From: Halopseudomonas formosensis
GTDB lineage: Bacteria > Pseudomonadota > Gammaproteobacteria > Pseudomonadales > Pseudomonadaceae
DNA length: 61,231 nt
NCBI RefSeq assembly: GCF_900115905.1
Contig: NZ_FOYD01000014.1
Coordinates: 1-61,231, forward strand
Direction: 5' to 3'
The notes under the pieces were generated by a model. The model did not search any database. It saw only the letters and a program-made list of their open reading frames with translations, and was not told the DNA's origin. How positions within the stretch are numbered: position 1 is the first letter of the stretch; every line of letters begins with the position of its first letter. A program made the translations under genes and the position numbers. This document shows, piece after piece, positions 47,007 to 55,519 of the stretch.

Positions 47007-47429
47007 ATGGCTAATAACGAGAAAATCGTTCGAAAATTCATTTCTTATTTTCAAAAGAACTGGCCGGAAGACTTCGAGGCAGCGGTCGCTTATCTGGATG
47101 CCGACGCCTATTACCAGATGGCCACGCCAACCATTCCCCCGGTACAAGGCCGAGAGGCTATTTTAAAGGCTCTGCAGGCGATGAAGAGCAAAGTCGCTGA
47201 ACAAGAACATGAAGTGATCAATGTCGCCGCATCCGACAGCGTGGTGTTTATGGAGCGGGTCGATTACTCGTTTCGCGGTGGCAAGTGGGTGTCCGTGCCG
47301 CTGGTGGCCGTATTCGAATTGAATGCCGAGGGCAAGATCACCGCGTGGAGGGAATATCTGGATATCTACAACAATATAAAGCAGCACGGTGTTTCTTTCG
47401 AGGAGTTCGAAAAAACCATCGGCACCTAA
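47007..47429 (+). CDS. Limonene-1,2-epoxide-hydrolase-like/NTF2-fold protein (paralogue)
   Basis: The 140-residue protein has VVFMERVDYSFRGGKW (Arg, Asp) and AWREYLDIYNN. It is a paralogue of 42218-42661 and has the same Glu in WREYLD where epoxide hydrolases usually have Asp. The start at ATG 47007 follows AGAGAG; earlier ATG 47001 and TTG 46989 are possible. It is divergent from the DUF1302 operon across the palindrome and precedes an MFS gene. Its reaction is unknown. Confidence 0.75.
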   Translation: MANNEKIVRKFISYFQKNWPEDFEAAVAYLDADAYYQMATPTIPPVQGREAILKALQAMKSKVAEQEHEVINVAASDSVVFMERVDYSFRGGKWVSVPLVAVFELNAEGKITAWREYLDIYNNIKQHGVSFEEFEKTIGT

Positions 47430-47447
47430 ACTTGGTCCTTAAAATTA

Positions 47448-47480
47448 TTCCGCATGCAGAATATTAGTCCGCATGTGGAA
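47448..47480. promoter_or_regulatory. Tandem near-palindromic boxes before the MFS gene
   Basis: TTCCGCATGCAGAA (47448-47461) and GTCCGCATGTGGAA (47467-47480) share TCCGCATG 19 bases apart, and each is close to a palindrome. The layout resembles operators of IclR-type regulators, but no such gene is in the window. They lie about 190-220 bases upstream of the MFS gene at 47670. Confidence 0.4.
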
Positions 47481-47669
47481 TTCTGTGATGGTATACGCTA
47501 GGGTATCAATAGGCGTGTTGGCTGCTTCAAAGGCACGCAATGCGTACGGCACAAATTCTGTATAAGTAGCTAACCTATTGAAAATAAAAATAAAAGGGTC
47601 ATGTCAAATGTTAAAGATCAGCCACCATTCACAGGTTTTTGCCGAAGGTACAGCAAGTAGGGTGGCCGC

Positions 47670-48953
47670 ATGCTGAGCCGGTCGTTGCGAGGCAGTGAGT
47701 TCCGGGTGGCCTGGCCTATCATTCTTTTGGGAGTAGTCGGCGTTTTCACCAGCATGAGCGCCGCGCTGCTGTATGGTTTCGGTGCGCTGGTCGTTCCCCT
47801 GGAGGACGCTTTCGGCTGGAGCAGAGAGGAAATCACCACCTCGATCACTTTCCTGTTTGCCGGCGTAGCGGTCGGCTCGCAAATCGTTGGGTGGCTGTTC
47901 ATCCGTTTCGGCATGCGCCGGGTGGCTATCTTTTCGGTATTGTTTCAGTCGATCGGTTATTTTCTGATCACGCAGATCCAGACCTCGATAGGCTGGTTGT
48001 ACCTGGCCTTTTTCATCATGCCGATTATTTGCTCGGGTACCATCGCCATCACTTGGGCACAATTGGTCAACCTCTGGTATGTACGCAACCGAGGCTTGGC
48101 GTTGGCGATCATTTTCAGTGCCACCGGTCTGGCCGCCATGATCATGCCCTCGGCTATTACCTGGGCTATTTCGTGGGGGGGCTGGAAAGCTGCATTCGTA
48201 TTGCTGGGGGCCATTCCGCTTTTGCTTACCCTACCGCTGACCTTGTTATGGATGAAGTTTCCCCAGGTTTATGCAACGGAGTCGAAGGGGGAGGGCAGCG
48301 CGCTGGAAATCCCCGGAATACCCTTCAGGCAAGCGCTGAAGTCGCGGGTTTTCCTGGGCTACAACATCGCTTTTACCCTATCTGTGGCGTTAACCGTGGG
48401 GATGGTGACGAATGCCGTGCCATTACTCCAGGATATGGGCCTCAGCGCAGCCACCGCCAGCGCGGTGTTCAGCAGTTTCGGGGTTTCCATGGTCGTGGGC
48501 CGTCTACTGGTCGGTTTTATCATTGACCGTTACCGACCAACCGTAGTTGCAATAGTAAGCCTGGCGTTGCCGATGGCGGGATGCCTGATATTCCTCCATG
48601 CCGGCAGTGGCGACATTTATTTGCTGATCATGGCGACGGCGTTGATAGGGTTCAGTGCCGGCGCTGAATTCGACTTGGCGGCTTTTTTGATAGCGCGTTA
48701 TTTCGGCCTCAAGGATTATGCACGAATTTTCGGCCTGCACCTGGGATTGATCACCATTATCGCAGGTGGGATGCCAGCCTGGTTCGGCTACCTCTATGGC
48801 ACCTACGGCAATTACACCCCGGTGCTCTGGTTTTGTTTTGCTTGCTCTTTTATCACTACGCTGGTTCTGTTCTTGATGAAAGATATACCGGCCTATGCCG
48901 CCACCGCAGCACCTAAGGGTACTGAATTGAGCGCCGGGCAGGTTACGCAGTGA
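47670..48953 (+). CDS. MFS transporter, sister of the 38616-39881 protein
   Basis: The 427-residue major facilitator has RFGMRRVAIFSVLFQS after TM2, GRLLVGFIIDRYR in the middle and GAEFDLAAFLIARYFGLKDYARIFGLH near 335-365. The last segment is almost identical to its sister MFS, so this is a duplication. It lies downstream of the LEH-like gene and tandem boxes, and faces the SDR at 49071 convergently. Substrate unknown. Confidence 0.88.
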   Translation: MLSRSLRGSEFRVAWPIILLGVVGVFTSMSAALLYGFGALVVPLEDAFGWSREEITTSITFLFAGVAVGSQIVGWLFIRFGMRRVAIFSVLFQSIGYFLITQIQTSIGWLYLAFFIMPIICSGTIAITWAQLVNLWYVRNRGLALAIIFSATGLAAMIMPSAITWAISWGGWKAAFVLLGAIPLLLTLPLTLLWMKFPQVYATESKGEGSALEIPGIPFRQALKSRVFLGYNIAFTLSVALTVGMVTNAVPLLQDMGLSAATASAVFSSFGVSMVVGRLLVGFIIDRYRPTVVAIVSLALPMAGCLIFLHAGSGDIYLLIMATALIGFSAGAEFDLAAFLIARYFGLKDYARIFGLHLGLITIIAGGMPAWFGYLYGTYGNYTPVLWFCFACSFITTLVLFLMKDIPAYAATAAPKGTELSAGQVTQ

Positions 48954-49003
48954 AGGAGAGAGGGGGGCAAGGCGCCACCAAAATCGTTTGCGGGGTGGGT
49001 TAT

Positions 49004-49031
49004 CCCGTTCAAGGTTGGGGGCCTGAACGGG
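49004..49031. terminator. Stem-loop between convergent MFS and SDR genes
   Basis: CCCGTTCAAGG (49004-49014) pairs with CCTGAACGGG (49022-49031), with one bulged base and a seven-base loop. It sits in the 117-base gap between two convergent genes. No T-run follows; it is a likely bidirectional terminator. Confidence 0.5.
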
Positions 49032-49070
49032 CTTCAACGGTAGGGGCGGGCAAGCCTGGGCGCTGGCAGT

Positions 49071-49865
49071 TCAGTTCTGCGCCTGTTGGTAGAGTTCCGC
49101 GAAATGCGGCTGGCAGCTGTTCTTGCCGCCATTGATCTCGATGCATTCGCCGGTAATATAGCCGGACTCGTCCGAGGCGAGGAAGGCGGTCAACGCAGCG
49201 ATGTCCTCGGGAGTACCGAGGCGTTGAGTCAACACATATTTGCTGGCGAAGGCGAGAACCTCTGGTGCGGTCGCCTGCATCGCCGCGGTGACGATGACCC
49301 CCGGGGCGATGGCATTGCAGCGCACCCCTTGACGGCCATACTGAGTGGCTATATGACGGGTCATATTGATCACCGCCGCCTTGCTGGTGCCATAGGCAAT
49401 GCGTACCAGATCGCCCAGCATGCCCGACCCGGAGGCGGTGTTGATGATCGAGCCGCCGCCTGCCTCAATCATGTGTGGAATGGCGAAGCGACAACTGAGC
49501 ATGTAGCTGGTCAGGTTCACATCGAGGGTTTTCTGCCAAACTTCCATGGGAATATCGAGCAAGGAAAGGTCCTGCCCATGGGTCTTCGGGTCGGTGACCG
49601 CAGTGTTGTTATGCAGAATATCCAAGCGTCCGAAATGTTCGACCGTCTGGCTCACCATGGCCTCGATGCTGTCGGCATCGGCGGCGTCGAAGCGCACTGC
49701 CAGGCCACTGCCCTGCAATGCATCCACTGCGCGCTGGGCCGAATCGAGGTTGATATCGGCGCAGACAACCTTCGCGCCCTCTTGGGCGAGGCGCAATGCC
49801 GTCGCCGAACCGATGCCGCCACCGCCCCCTGTGACGATGGCCACTTTTCCTGACAAACGCTGCAT
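49071..49865 (-). CDS. SDR-family dehydrogenase (classical, YxxxK)
   Basis: The 264-residue SDR begins MQRLSGKVAIVTGGGGGIGSATALRLAQEGAKVVCADIN. Its catalytic region NTASGSGMLGDLVRIAYGTSKAAVI has intact Ser, Tyr and Lys. Asp-Ile-Asn after strand 2 favours NAD(H). It follows the interrupted DUF1329 gene on the same strand, so the two may have been one operon. Substrate unknown. It ends 117 bases from the MFS gene. Confidence 0.88.
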   Translation of the reverse strand: MQRLSGKVAIVTGGGGGIGSATALRLAQEGAKVVCADINLDSAQRAVDALQGSGLAVRFDAADADSIEAMVSQTVEHFGRLDILHNNTAVTDPKTHGQDLSLLDIPMEVWQKTLDVNLTSYMLSCRFAIPHMIEAGGGSIINTASGSGMLGDLVRIAYGTSKAAVINMTRHIATQYGRQGVRCNAIAPGVIVTAAMQATAPEVLAFASKYVLTQRLGTPEDIAALTAFLASDESGYITGECIEINGGKNSCQPHFAELYQQAQN

Positions 49866-49988
49866 AACCGTACTCCATTTACTTTTACTTGATGCTCAAA
49901 GGAAGAATATATTCTTTATGGGCCGCCAGAATCGGCGTATCGGCGAATGGACCGGGTTGCCCCGGCCGTTATCGCCGTGCTTAGGCGG

Positions 49989-51350
49989 TCAGCGCTGAGT
50001 CATTTTACCAACGATGGCTTCCGGATTCTGTTGGGCATTGGACGGTGCTTCCGCGATGAAGGTTAAGTTGCCAATCAGGAAATCATTCAGGATGCCATAC
50101 ATGTTTTTGTTGAAGTCGAAGATAGCAAGCTTGGTCGCGTAGGGAATGTCCTTGTCATAAATTTGTACACCGGCCATGTACAGGGTGCGGTACAGGTTGT
50201 CGTTCTGATCCCAGGCGTCGTAAAGGCCCGCCCCGAAAGTATCCTCATCGATGTAATAGCGCCGTTTGCTATACACGTGGCGCATGCCCGGCTTGAGGGT
50301 CGCCTCCACCACATAGACGCGGTGTAGTTCCCAGCGTTCGACATCCGGGTTTACGTGGTTCTTCATTAATTGCTCAGGAGCTTCGATCCCGAAGTACCAT
50401 TTGTAGGCATTGTAGGGGATGTACATTTCCTGGCGACCCAGCAGTTTGAAGTCAAAGCGGTCCTGCTGACCGGCGAACATCTGCAATTCGTCGAACAGGG
50501 ATATGCCGCCCTGGCTCGCCACGGGCGTGTCATAGGCGAACTCCGGCGCCAGCTTGACGCGCCGCTGGCCGGGCGAGTAGCTCCAGGCGCGGCGGGGGCT
50601 CTTGGTCGGATCAAGGAAGTCGGAAATACCGCTCATCTCACCCGCGCGGCGCGCCGGTTCGGTGTTGATAGTCCAGACTCGGCCATATAGCTGCGGATCG
50701 CGATCCTTAAGGTGGGTTTGGTAGTAAGGGAACTCCTCGTAGCCTTCCTGCTGTGCCGTCTTGGTTATGGCGCCGTTAGAGGCAATTACCCAGCTGGTGT
50801 GCGTGTCGGCGACGCCGGTCGGACCATTCTTGTAGCGTAACAACTGGTTCCACATCATCTCATTGCCGTTTTTGGCAATGGGGAACGGCAAGCCCCCGCG
50901 GCAATCGGCTTCCAGCGACAGACCTTGGTTATAGGTCTTGCAGTCCCTAGCGTTGCGCACGGTGGCTTCAAGCACGTTGGCGGGGTAGGCCGCAGTCCGG
51001 TGGCTTGGGTAAACGTCCATCTACCAAGTGTCCGGGTATTGCTTGAGCAGGGTCTTTTGCCCCTCGCTGAGCTTGTCAGCATACTCCTGCACATTGTCTG
51101 CCGTGATGCGGTACAGCGGCTTCTCATCGCGGAAGGGATTAGTCCAGAAACTCCCAGGCTTGAAGTCGGCGGGAGCGGTTCTCAAACCTCCTTCGTATGG
51201 TGGGATGGTGCCTTCGGCATTACCCGCTTGGATGGCGCCGAATGGCGTGAGGGACCTTCCAAGTTCCTGAGCTTCCTCAGGAGTGACCGCAGCGTATGCA
51301 AACGCTGACAGACCGCCCAGGGCAACGCATAGAGCGAGTTGAAGTTTCAT
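49989..51350 (-). pseudogene. DUF1329 protein (third copy), interrupted by an amber codon
   Basis: The frame starts MKLQLALCVALGGLSAFAYA (signal peptide) and carries all DUF1329 blocks through RRAWSYSPGQRRVKLAPEFAYDTP to the end. It is interrupted by TAG at 51021-51023. In the two paralogues the same position is Tyr (YYMDIFP, TYYMDIYP), so a single base change made the stop. The rest of the 454-codon frame, including ATG 51020, stays open. The gene is probably non-functional unless the strain has an amber suppressor or the base is a sequencing error. Palindrome 2 lies 104 bases upstream. No DUF1302 partner is adjacent. Confidence 0.85.
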
Positions 51351-51453
51351 TAAACGATCTCCGTTATTGGACTTATATGGAGCCTGCCTGCAAGGGTTGC
51401 AAATGCATCAAGGTTTAACTTAGCCAAAAAATGCCGCTGCTCGTTGTCATACC

Positions 51454-51472
51454 GTTTTACCTTAGGTCAAAC
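51454..51472. promoter_or_regulatory. Palindromic operator candidate 2
   Basis: GTTTTAC-CTTAG-GTCAAAC is a 7-5-7 palindrome with one mismatched pair. It lies 104 bases upstream of the DUF1329 pseudogene and 236 bases upstream of the gene at 51708. Its flanks resemble those of candidate 3 (CCG before; AAACGAAA after). Confidence 0.65.
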
Positions 51473-51544
51473 GAAAGAACGGGTAAGTGCTGGTAAATCG
51501 CAGGTCCGCTTGTAATCTATAAGCCACGGGCCAATACACCTGAT

Positions 51545-51619
51545 AAGAATAAGAATAAGAATAAGAATAAGAATAAGAATAAGAATAAGAATAAGAATAA
51601 GAATAAGAATAATAAGAAT
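51545..51619. repeat. Hexanucleotide microsatellite (AAGAAT)11
   Basis: Eleven perfect AAGAAT units run from 51545 to 51610, followed by AAT and one more unit to 51619. It sits in the promoter region of the 51708 gene, about 90-160 bases upstream of its start. Slipped-strand changes would alter spacing in steps of six bases. Confidence 0.95.
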
Positions 51620-51707
51620 AAGAGTGAGCAGTCATGTGGAACTTTATATCTGAACATTGTGTGCAAGGCCGGAGCCTACCGGCCTGCACCAAGCTTGAGA
51701 GGACAGT

Positions 51708-52739
51708 ATGCGCACATTCAAAACAGTACCAGAACGTGGCGATTTCGGTTACCAGCAGCTGGTCGGTCCGCACAAGGTGACCGGACCGGCGATGGCCGGA
51801 ACCCGGGGGTTCTTCGGCTTACATCTCAGCAAGAGCGCACCGTTCGGATCAGTTCGGGACGAGGAAGGCAATATTTATTCTTTTGTGCGATCGGTGCTGG
51901 CTCCCAACGGAACGCCCAATCCCACCAAGTTCATTTATCAGAGCACTTTGGTAGACGGCAAGCACCTGCGCATGGACCAAGAGCGTATGGCTGCTCAGGC
52001 AACGACCCCAATGCCCATCCAGACTCTGGAAGGCGATACGGTCCGCTGGAGTAGCCAACCAGACGAACCAGGCAACCCTTGGGAAATCACCGCATCCAGT
52101 GAGCGGCTAACCTGGAAGGAAGAGGGTCTGTTCGAACTTGAAGGCAAGTTGATAGGATCCGGTATGCAATGGTATCTGCCCGGCGTCGAGTGGGGCACAT
52201 TCTATGTTTCCCAGCTATGGGACATCGCCGGCGTGTGCGAGGGCCGGCCGGTCAAAGGTGCGATGGCGCTAGATCAATTCTACATGGCCGAAGGTGGCGC
52301 CATTCATTTTAAGAAAGACCTCGTTGTAAACAACAATATGCACGTTATCTGGTGGTCCTTCGCGACCTTCTACAAGGATGGTACCTGGGACGCTGGTTCG
52401 TTCATGGTCGGGCACGACAATCTTGGCTACGCGATCTTCATGAACGAAAAAGGTGAGATACGCACCACCACTGACATCGAAGGGACCGCAGTTCATAAGG
52501 ACGGGAGCTACTTTCTCGAATCGGCGCGTATCGTTCTTGAAGGCGAGGAGGAATGGGAATTCTTACCCGATCCCAAGGGAGAAATGATCGACTTCGTCGG
52601 TAGTTTCCCGATCACAGCGCAACAGGAAGGACGGTGGCGCCGGGTGGGTGATACACGCGAGCCCGACCGTTGGTTCGCCTGGGGCGAATCGGATCGTCGC
52701 AACGGTTCCGCACGCAACGTGAAAGGCGCGGATCTGTAA
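51708..52739 (+). CDS. Uncharacterised protein, possible AttH/CrtC-like lipocalin fold
   Basis: I do not recognise this 343-residue protein with certainty. It lacks a signal peptide and is rich in Trp, Tyr and Phe beta strands. Stretches such as SGMQWYLPGVEWGTFYVSQLW, GAMALDQFYM and VIWWSFATFYKDGTWDAGSF recall AttH/CrtC-type two-lipocalin hydratases (carotenoid 1,2-hydratase-like), which add water to isoprenoids. That similarity is weak and by eye. It is the only plus-strand gene of this segment, preceded by the AAGAAT microsatellite and palindrome 2. Its stop is 82 bases from the FkbM methyltransferase stop. Confidence 0.6.
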   Translation: MRTFKTVPERGDFGYQQLVGPHKVTGPAMAGTRGFFGLHLSKSAPFGSVRDEEGNIYSFVRSVLAPNGTPNPTKFIYQSTLVDGKHLRMDQERMAAQATTPMPIQTLEGDTVRWSSQPDEPGNPWEITASSERLTWKEEGLFELEGKLIGSGMQWYLPGVEWGTFYVSQLWDIAGVCEGRPVKGAMALDQFYMAEGGAIHFKKDLVVNNNMHVIWWSFATFYKDGTWDAGSFMVGHDNLGYAIFMNEKGEIRTTTDIEGTAVHKDGSYFLESARIVLEGEEEWEFLPDPKGEMIDFVGSFPITAQQEGRWRRVGDTREPDRWFAWGESDRRNGSARNVKGADL

Positions 52740-52821
52740 CCCAAAGAAATGGCGCACCGGTATCTGTTCCTGAGGGACATGACCCGGTGGCGCCGACAGC
52801 CTCTCTCACTGTCGAGCGGAC

Positions 52822-53628
52822 TCAGACACTCCGCTCGAACACCCAAGTCTGGGATCTGACGTGGCAAAGCCGGAAACCCTGACCCATTATCGTGTTGACC
52901 ACGCTGGCGGTAGCCTCATCGCCTATTTCAGGGGTATGCAGCTCGACCATGATCAAGCGTAAGTCATCGGGCAGCTTATCCGGCAACAGCCCCACCTCGG
53001 CACCCTCGATATCCAGCACGAGGACGCTGGGGCGAATGTTATCAAACAGGTCAGAAATTCTTGCAACCTCAGTCTCGACTGGCTCTCCCGAACCATGATC
53101 CAGCACCGAACTCCACCAGTATTCATCTTGCATGCGAAGCGTCAGCATCTCGCCTGAGAAGTCGTCGGCTACCACGGCCGCTGCAATCAGCTGGCATTCC
53201 TGTCCATTCAGCCGCACGTTCTGTCGGATGATGTCATGCATCACCTCGTTGGGCTCGACTATGGTGACCGGATTACCCGAATGCATGGCCGCCAGCGAAC
53301 CGGTTATGCCCGCCCCGCCGCCGCACTCCAACACCCTGTCTCCAGGCATGACCAATTTCTCGATCAGTTCAAGATCGGCCTCCTCATAATCACCCATCGC
53401 AAAATAGTAAGCCATGCGGGCGCTAAACCCCTTTGCCACCTGCATCTTCAACGGCCGCAACGGGTGCTCCAATACTGCAGGCTCGCCCAAGCTATCGAGC
53501 CATGCACCTATACGTTCGATTTGCTCCAGATCGTCCGGCTGATCCTGCGGCCAGACGTTCAGACCTCGCTGTGAGACGATCTGCCGACGCTCTTGTATGC
53601 GCCAGTTCTCCACGAGTTGTTTGATCAT
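52822..53628 (-). CDS. FkbM-family methyltransferase
   Basis: The 268-residue SAM-dependent methyltransferase has motif I VLECGGGAGITGSLAA (about 112-127), motif II TIVEPNEVMHDIIRQN and VLVLDIEGAEVGLL, the FkbM DxEG(A/H)E signature. FkbM enzymes O-methylate small molecules such as polyketides. ATG 53628 has AGGATATTCCCT upstream; a longer frame from 53739 lacks support. It is the last gene in the minus-strand group that begins with the flavoprotein at 57115. A hairpin separates it from the SnoaL gene, so it may be transcribed separately. Confidence 0.83.
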   Translation of the reverse strand: MIKQLVENWRIQERRQIVSQRGLNVWPQDQPDDLEQIERIGAWLDSLGEPAVLEHPLRPLKMQVAKGFSARMAYYFAMGDYEEADLELIEKLVMPGDRVLECGGGAGITGSLAAMHSGNPVTIVEPNEVMHDIIRQNVRLNGQECQLIAAAVVADDFSGEMLTLRMQDEYWWSSVLDHGSGEPVETEVARISDLFDNIRPSVLVLDIEGAEVGLLPDKLPDDLRLIMVELHTPEIGDEATASVVNTIMGQGFRLCHVRSQTWVFERSV

Positions 53629-53750
53629 AGGGAATATCCTGGATGGAATTGCTCGGCCGGGAGGGGGGTAGTACGCTAACGGCAGATGATTATAGAGCAA
53701 AGCTGAGCCACATTTGTGCGCAGCCTGGTACGCCAACACATGCCAGATAT

Positions 53751-53782
53751 CAAGAAACCGCAGCGTTACCTGCGGTTTCTTG
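53751..53782. terminator. Perfect 13-bp stem-loop downstream of the SnoaL-like gene
   Basis: CAAGAAACCGCAG at 53751-53763 pairs exactly with CTGCGGTTTCTTG at 53770-53782 across the loop CGTTAC. It lies 22 bases past the SnoaL-like stop and is T-rich on one arm. It should end or attenuate transcription of the P450 operon before the FkbM gene. Confidence 0.65.
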
Positions 53783-53803
53783 AGGTTCAGACGGGTCTAC
53801 CCA

Positions 53804-54157
53804 TCATTGCTTTATGAAGTAGCGTACTAGCGTCTTGCCCTGATCGAACTTGTACAGCTCAATGGTTTCGATCACGCCACTGCCGTCACGCATAACGTTC
53901 CTGTGGTGACAGGCTGCTTCGTTGGCGGCGATGATAGAGAGCTCCACCTCCACGATGAACTTGCTGTTCTGCTGCTCCCACATGTTTTCCAGTACCGAAA
54001 AACCTTCAACCACAGGCCGGCCCAGATATTCAATCTCCAGCCCATTGGGGGCAACACTTCTGTAGTGCGCAAAAAAGCCATCCCGGTCGCCGGCGTTCCA
54101 ACACTCCAGCTGGCCATGCAGGAACGACTCGATTTCTTTGCTATCGATATTGCTCAT
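53804..54157 (-). CDS. SnoaL/ketosteroid-isomerase-like (NTF2-fold) protein
   Basis: The 117-residue NTF2-fold protein starts MSNIDSKEIESFLHGQLECWNAGDRDGFFAHY, a typical SnoaL-like beginning with an N-terminal helix and a D-x-x-x-F segment. It has HHRNVMRDGSGVIETIELYKFD near the end. Such proteins may be isomerases, cyclases or hydrolases. It lies 48 bases downstream of the P450 gene and is likely co-transcribed with it. No catalytic set can be assigned, so the steroid-isomerase idea is only a possibility. Confidence 0.72.
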   Translation of the reverse strand: MSNIDSKEIESFLHGQLECWNAGDRDGFFAHYRSVAPNGLEIEYLGRPVVEGFSVLENMWEQQNSKFIVEVELSIIAANEAACHHRNVMRDGSGVIETIELYKFDQGKTLVRYFIKQ

Positions 54158-54205
54158 TTATTCACCTTGCTGATTCGTTAATCATGGATCACCTTGTGCC
54201 GCGCT

Positions 54206-55483
54206 TCAGTCCCAGATCACGTGAACGGATTTCGCGCCCCGCAATTGCGCCCCGGCAATCTTCGGTGCGGGCATATCGGGATCCAAACGGAGGTTGGGGA
54301 ACAGATCAAGAATGCCGTTGATCGCACAGGTCAGCTCCACCTTGGCAACGAACTGGCCAATGCACATATGCGGACCGAACCCGAATCCCAGCGAGGGACG
54401 GGATTTACGATCAATATCGAAAACATCCGGATCGTCGAACGCCTCCTCATCCCGGTTGGCGGAAATCACCATGCATTGAACCATTGAGCCCTTGGGCACC
54501 ATAACCCCCCCAATCTCGACGTCCTTGGAGGCCTGGCGGACCTTGAAGGTCGAAACCGGCTCGTATCGCACAGTCTCGTCGATCAACTTACCAATCAGCT
54601 TACGGTCATTGCGGACTCGCTCCTGCAACTCAGGCCGCTCCAGCAGTAACGTCATCACCGAACTGAATGTCCGAGTCGTGGTTTCTCCTGCAGCGGGCAG
54701 GAGTGAACGGACGAAAGTTGTGACCTCATGATCATCCAGCGCCCGCCCCTCATATTCCGCATTGATGAGCCTGCTGATCAGATCAGTGCCTTGAGAGCCC
54801 TCGGCACGCTTGGCAACGACCACTTCCTTGATTGCATCGTAAAGACTCTTCACTGCCTGGCCCGCCAGAGCACCAAAAATCCTGGCCTTTTCCGGGTCGA
54901 TCTGGTTGGCCGCCACAAGAGCCAAAGCCCAGCTGGCATACTTCTTGAATTTCTCTGGATCGTCGGCCGGAAAGCCCATGAGTTCATACATCACGCGAAT
55001 GGGGAAATAGAGGCCAAAATCCATCAGATTGGCTTTCTTGTGTGGCGCCATCGGGAGCAGAAACTCTTCGCGGATGACCCGTTCAATCTCGGGCCGCCAT
55101 TTATCCACCGTTTGTGGCATGAATACCGGCTGGAGCAGTGCCCGGGTGCGACGGTGCTGTTCACCATCCATTGCCAGAACAATCAATCCGTCAAAAAAAG
55201 CCCCCATTCCTTCGGCAATAAAGCCGTTCGTGAAAGTCTCCGCGTCGCGCAGTACCGCAATCACGTCCTTGTATTTGAATAGTGTCACCGCACATTTGGG
55301 CGCCTTAGCACCCGCGTTGGTCGGTACTTTCAAATATGTATCGACAAAGTCGCCCTGCATGACCGGCTCGTTAAGACGTTTCTCGCGGCAAAGTGCATGA
55401 ATATCAACGTCTGTTCCGAGATAGGTGTCCGAGACCGCATGGTAGGCGGCTTCAATATCAAGTTCCTGAAATGTCAGTGACAT
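54206..55483 (-). CDS. Cytochrome P450
   Basis: The 425-residue soluble bacterial P450 has an I-helix motif LLPAAGETTTRTF (Gly-Glu-Thr-Thr). Its K-helix E-x-x-R is in DETVRYEP, and the heme-binding loop is FGFGPHMCIG with Cys at about residue 374. It hydroxylates an unknown hydrophobic substrate and needs a ferredoxin and reductase; none is encoded here. The gene follows the CrtI-like flavoprotein by 36 bases, and SnoaL follows it. It would provide the first oxygen on a terpenoid or steroid-like substrate, which is inference. Confidence 0.93.
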   Translation of the reverse strand: MSLTFQELDIEAAYHAVSDTYLGTDVDIHALCREKRLNEPVMQGDFVDTYLKVPTNAGAKAPKCAVTLFKYKDVIAVLRDAETFTNGFIAEGMGAFFDGLIVLAMDGEQHRRTRALLQPVFMPQTVDKWRPEIERVIREEFLLPMAPHKKANLMDFGLYFPIRVMYELMGFPADDPEKFKKYASWALALVAANQIDPEKARIFGALAGQAVKSLYDAIKEVVVAKRAEGSQGTDLISRLINAEYEGRALDDHEVTTFVRSLLPAAGETTTRTFSSVMTLLLERPELQERVRNDRKLIGKLIDETVRYEPVSTFKVRQASKDVEIGGVMVPKGSMVQCMVISANRDEEAFDDPDVFDIDRKSRPSLGFGFGPHMCIGQFVAKVELTCAINGILDLFPNLRLDPDMPAPKIAGAQLRGAKSVHVIWD

Positions 55484-55519
55484 GGCATATTCTCTTGGTA
55501 AGAACTTAGTTATTGTTGT

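Noticed and set aside
51545..51619. CRISPR-like short tandem repeats
   Set aside because: The units are six bases with no spacers. This is a microsatellite.
51462..51773. 103-codon minus-strand frame with Ser-Tyr repeats
   Set aside because: It is only the translation of the AAGAAT microsatellite, with no ribosome site or homology.
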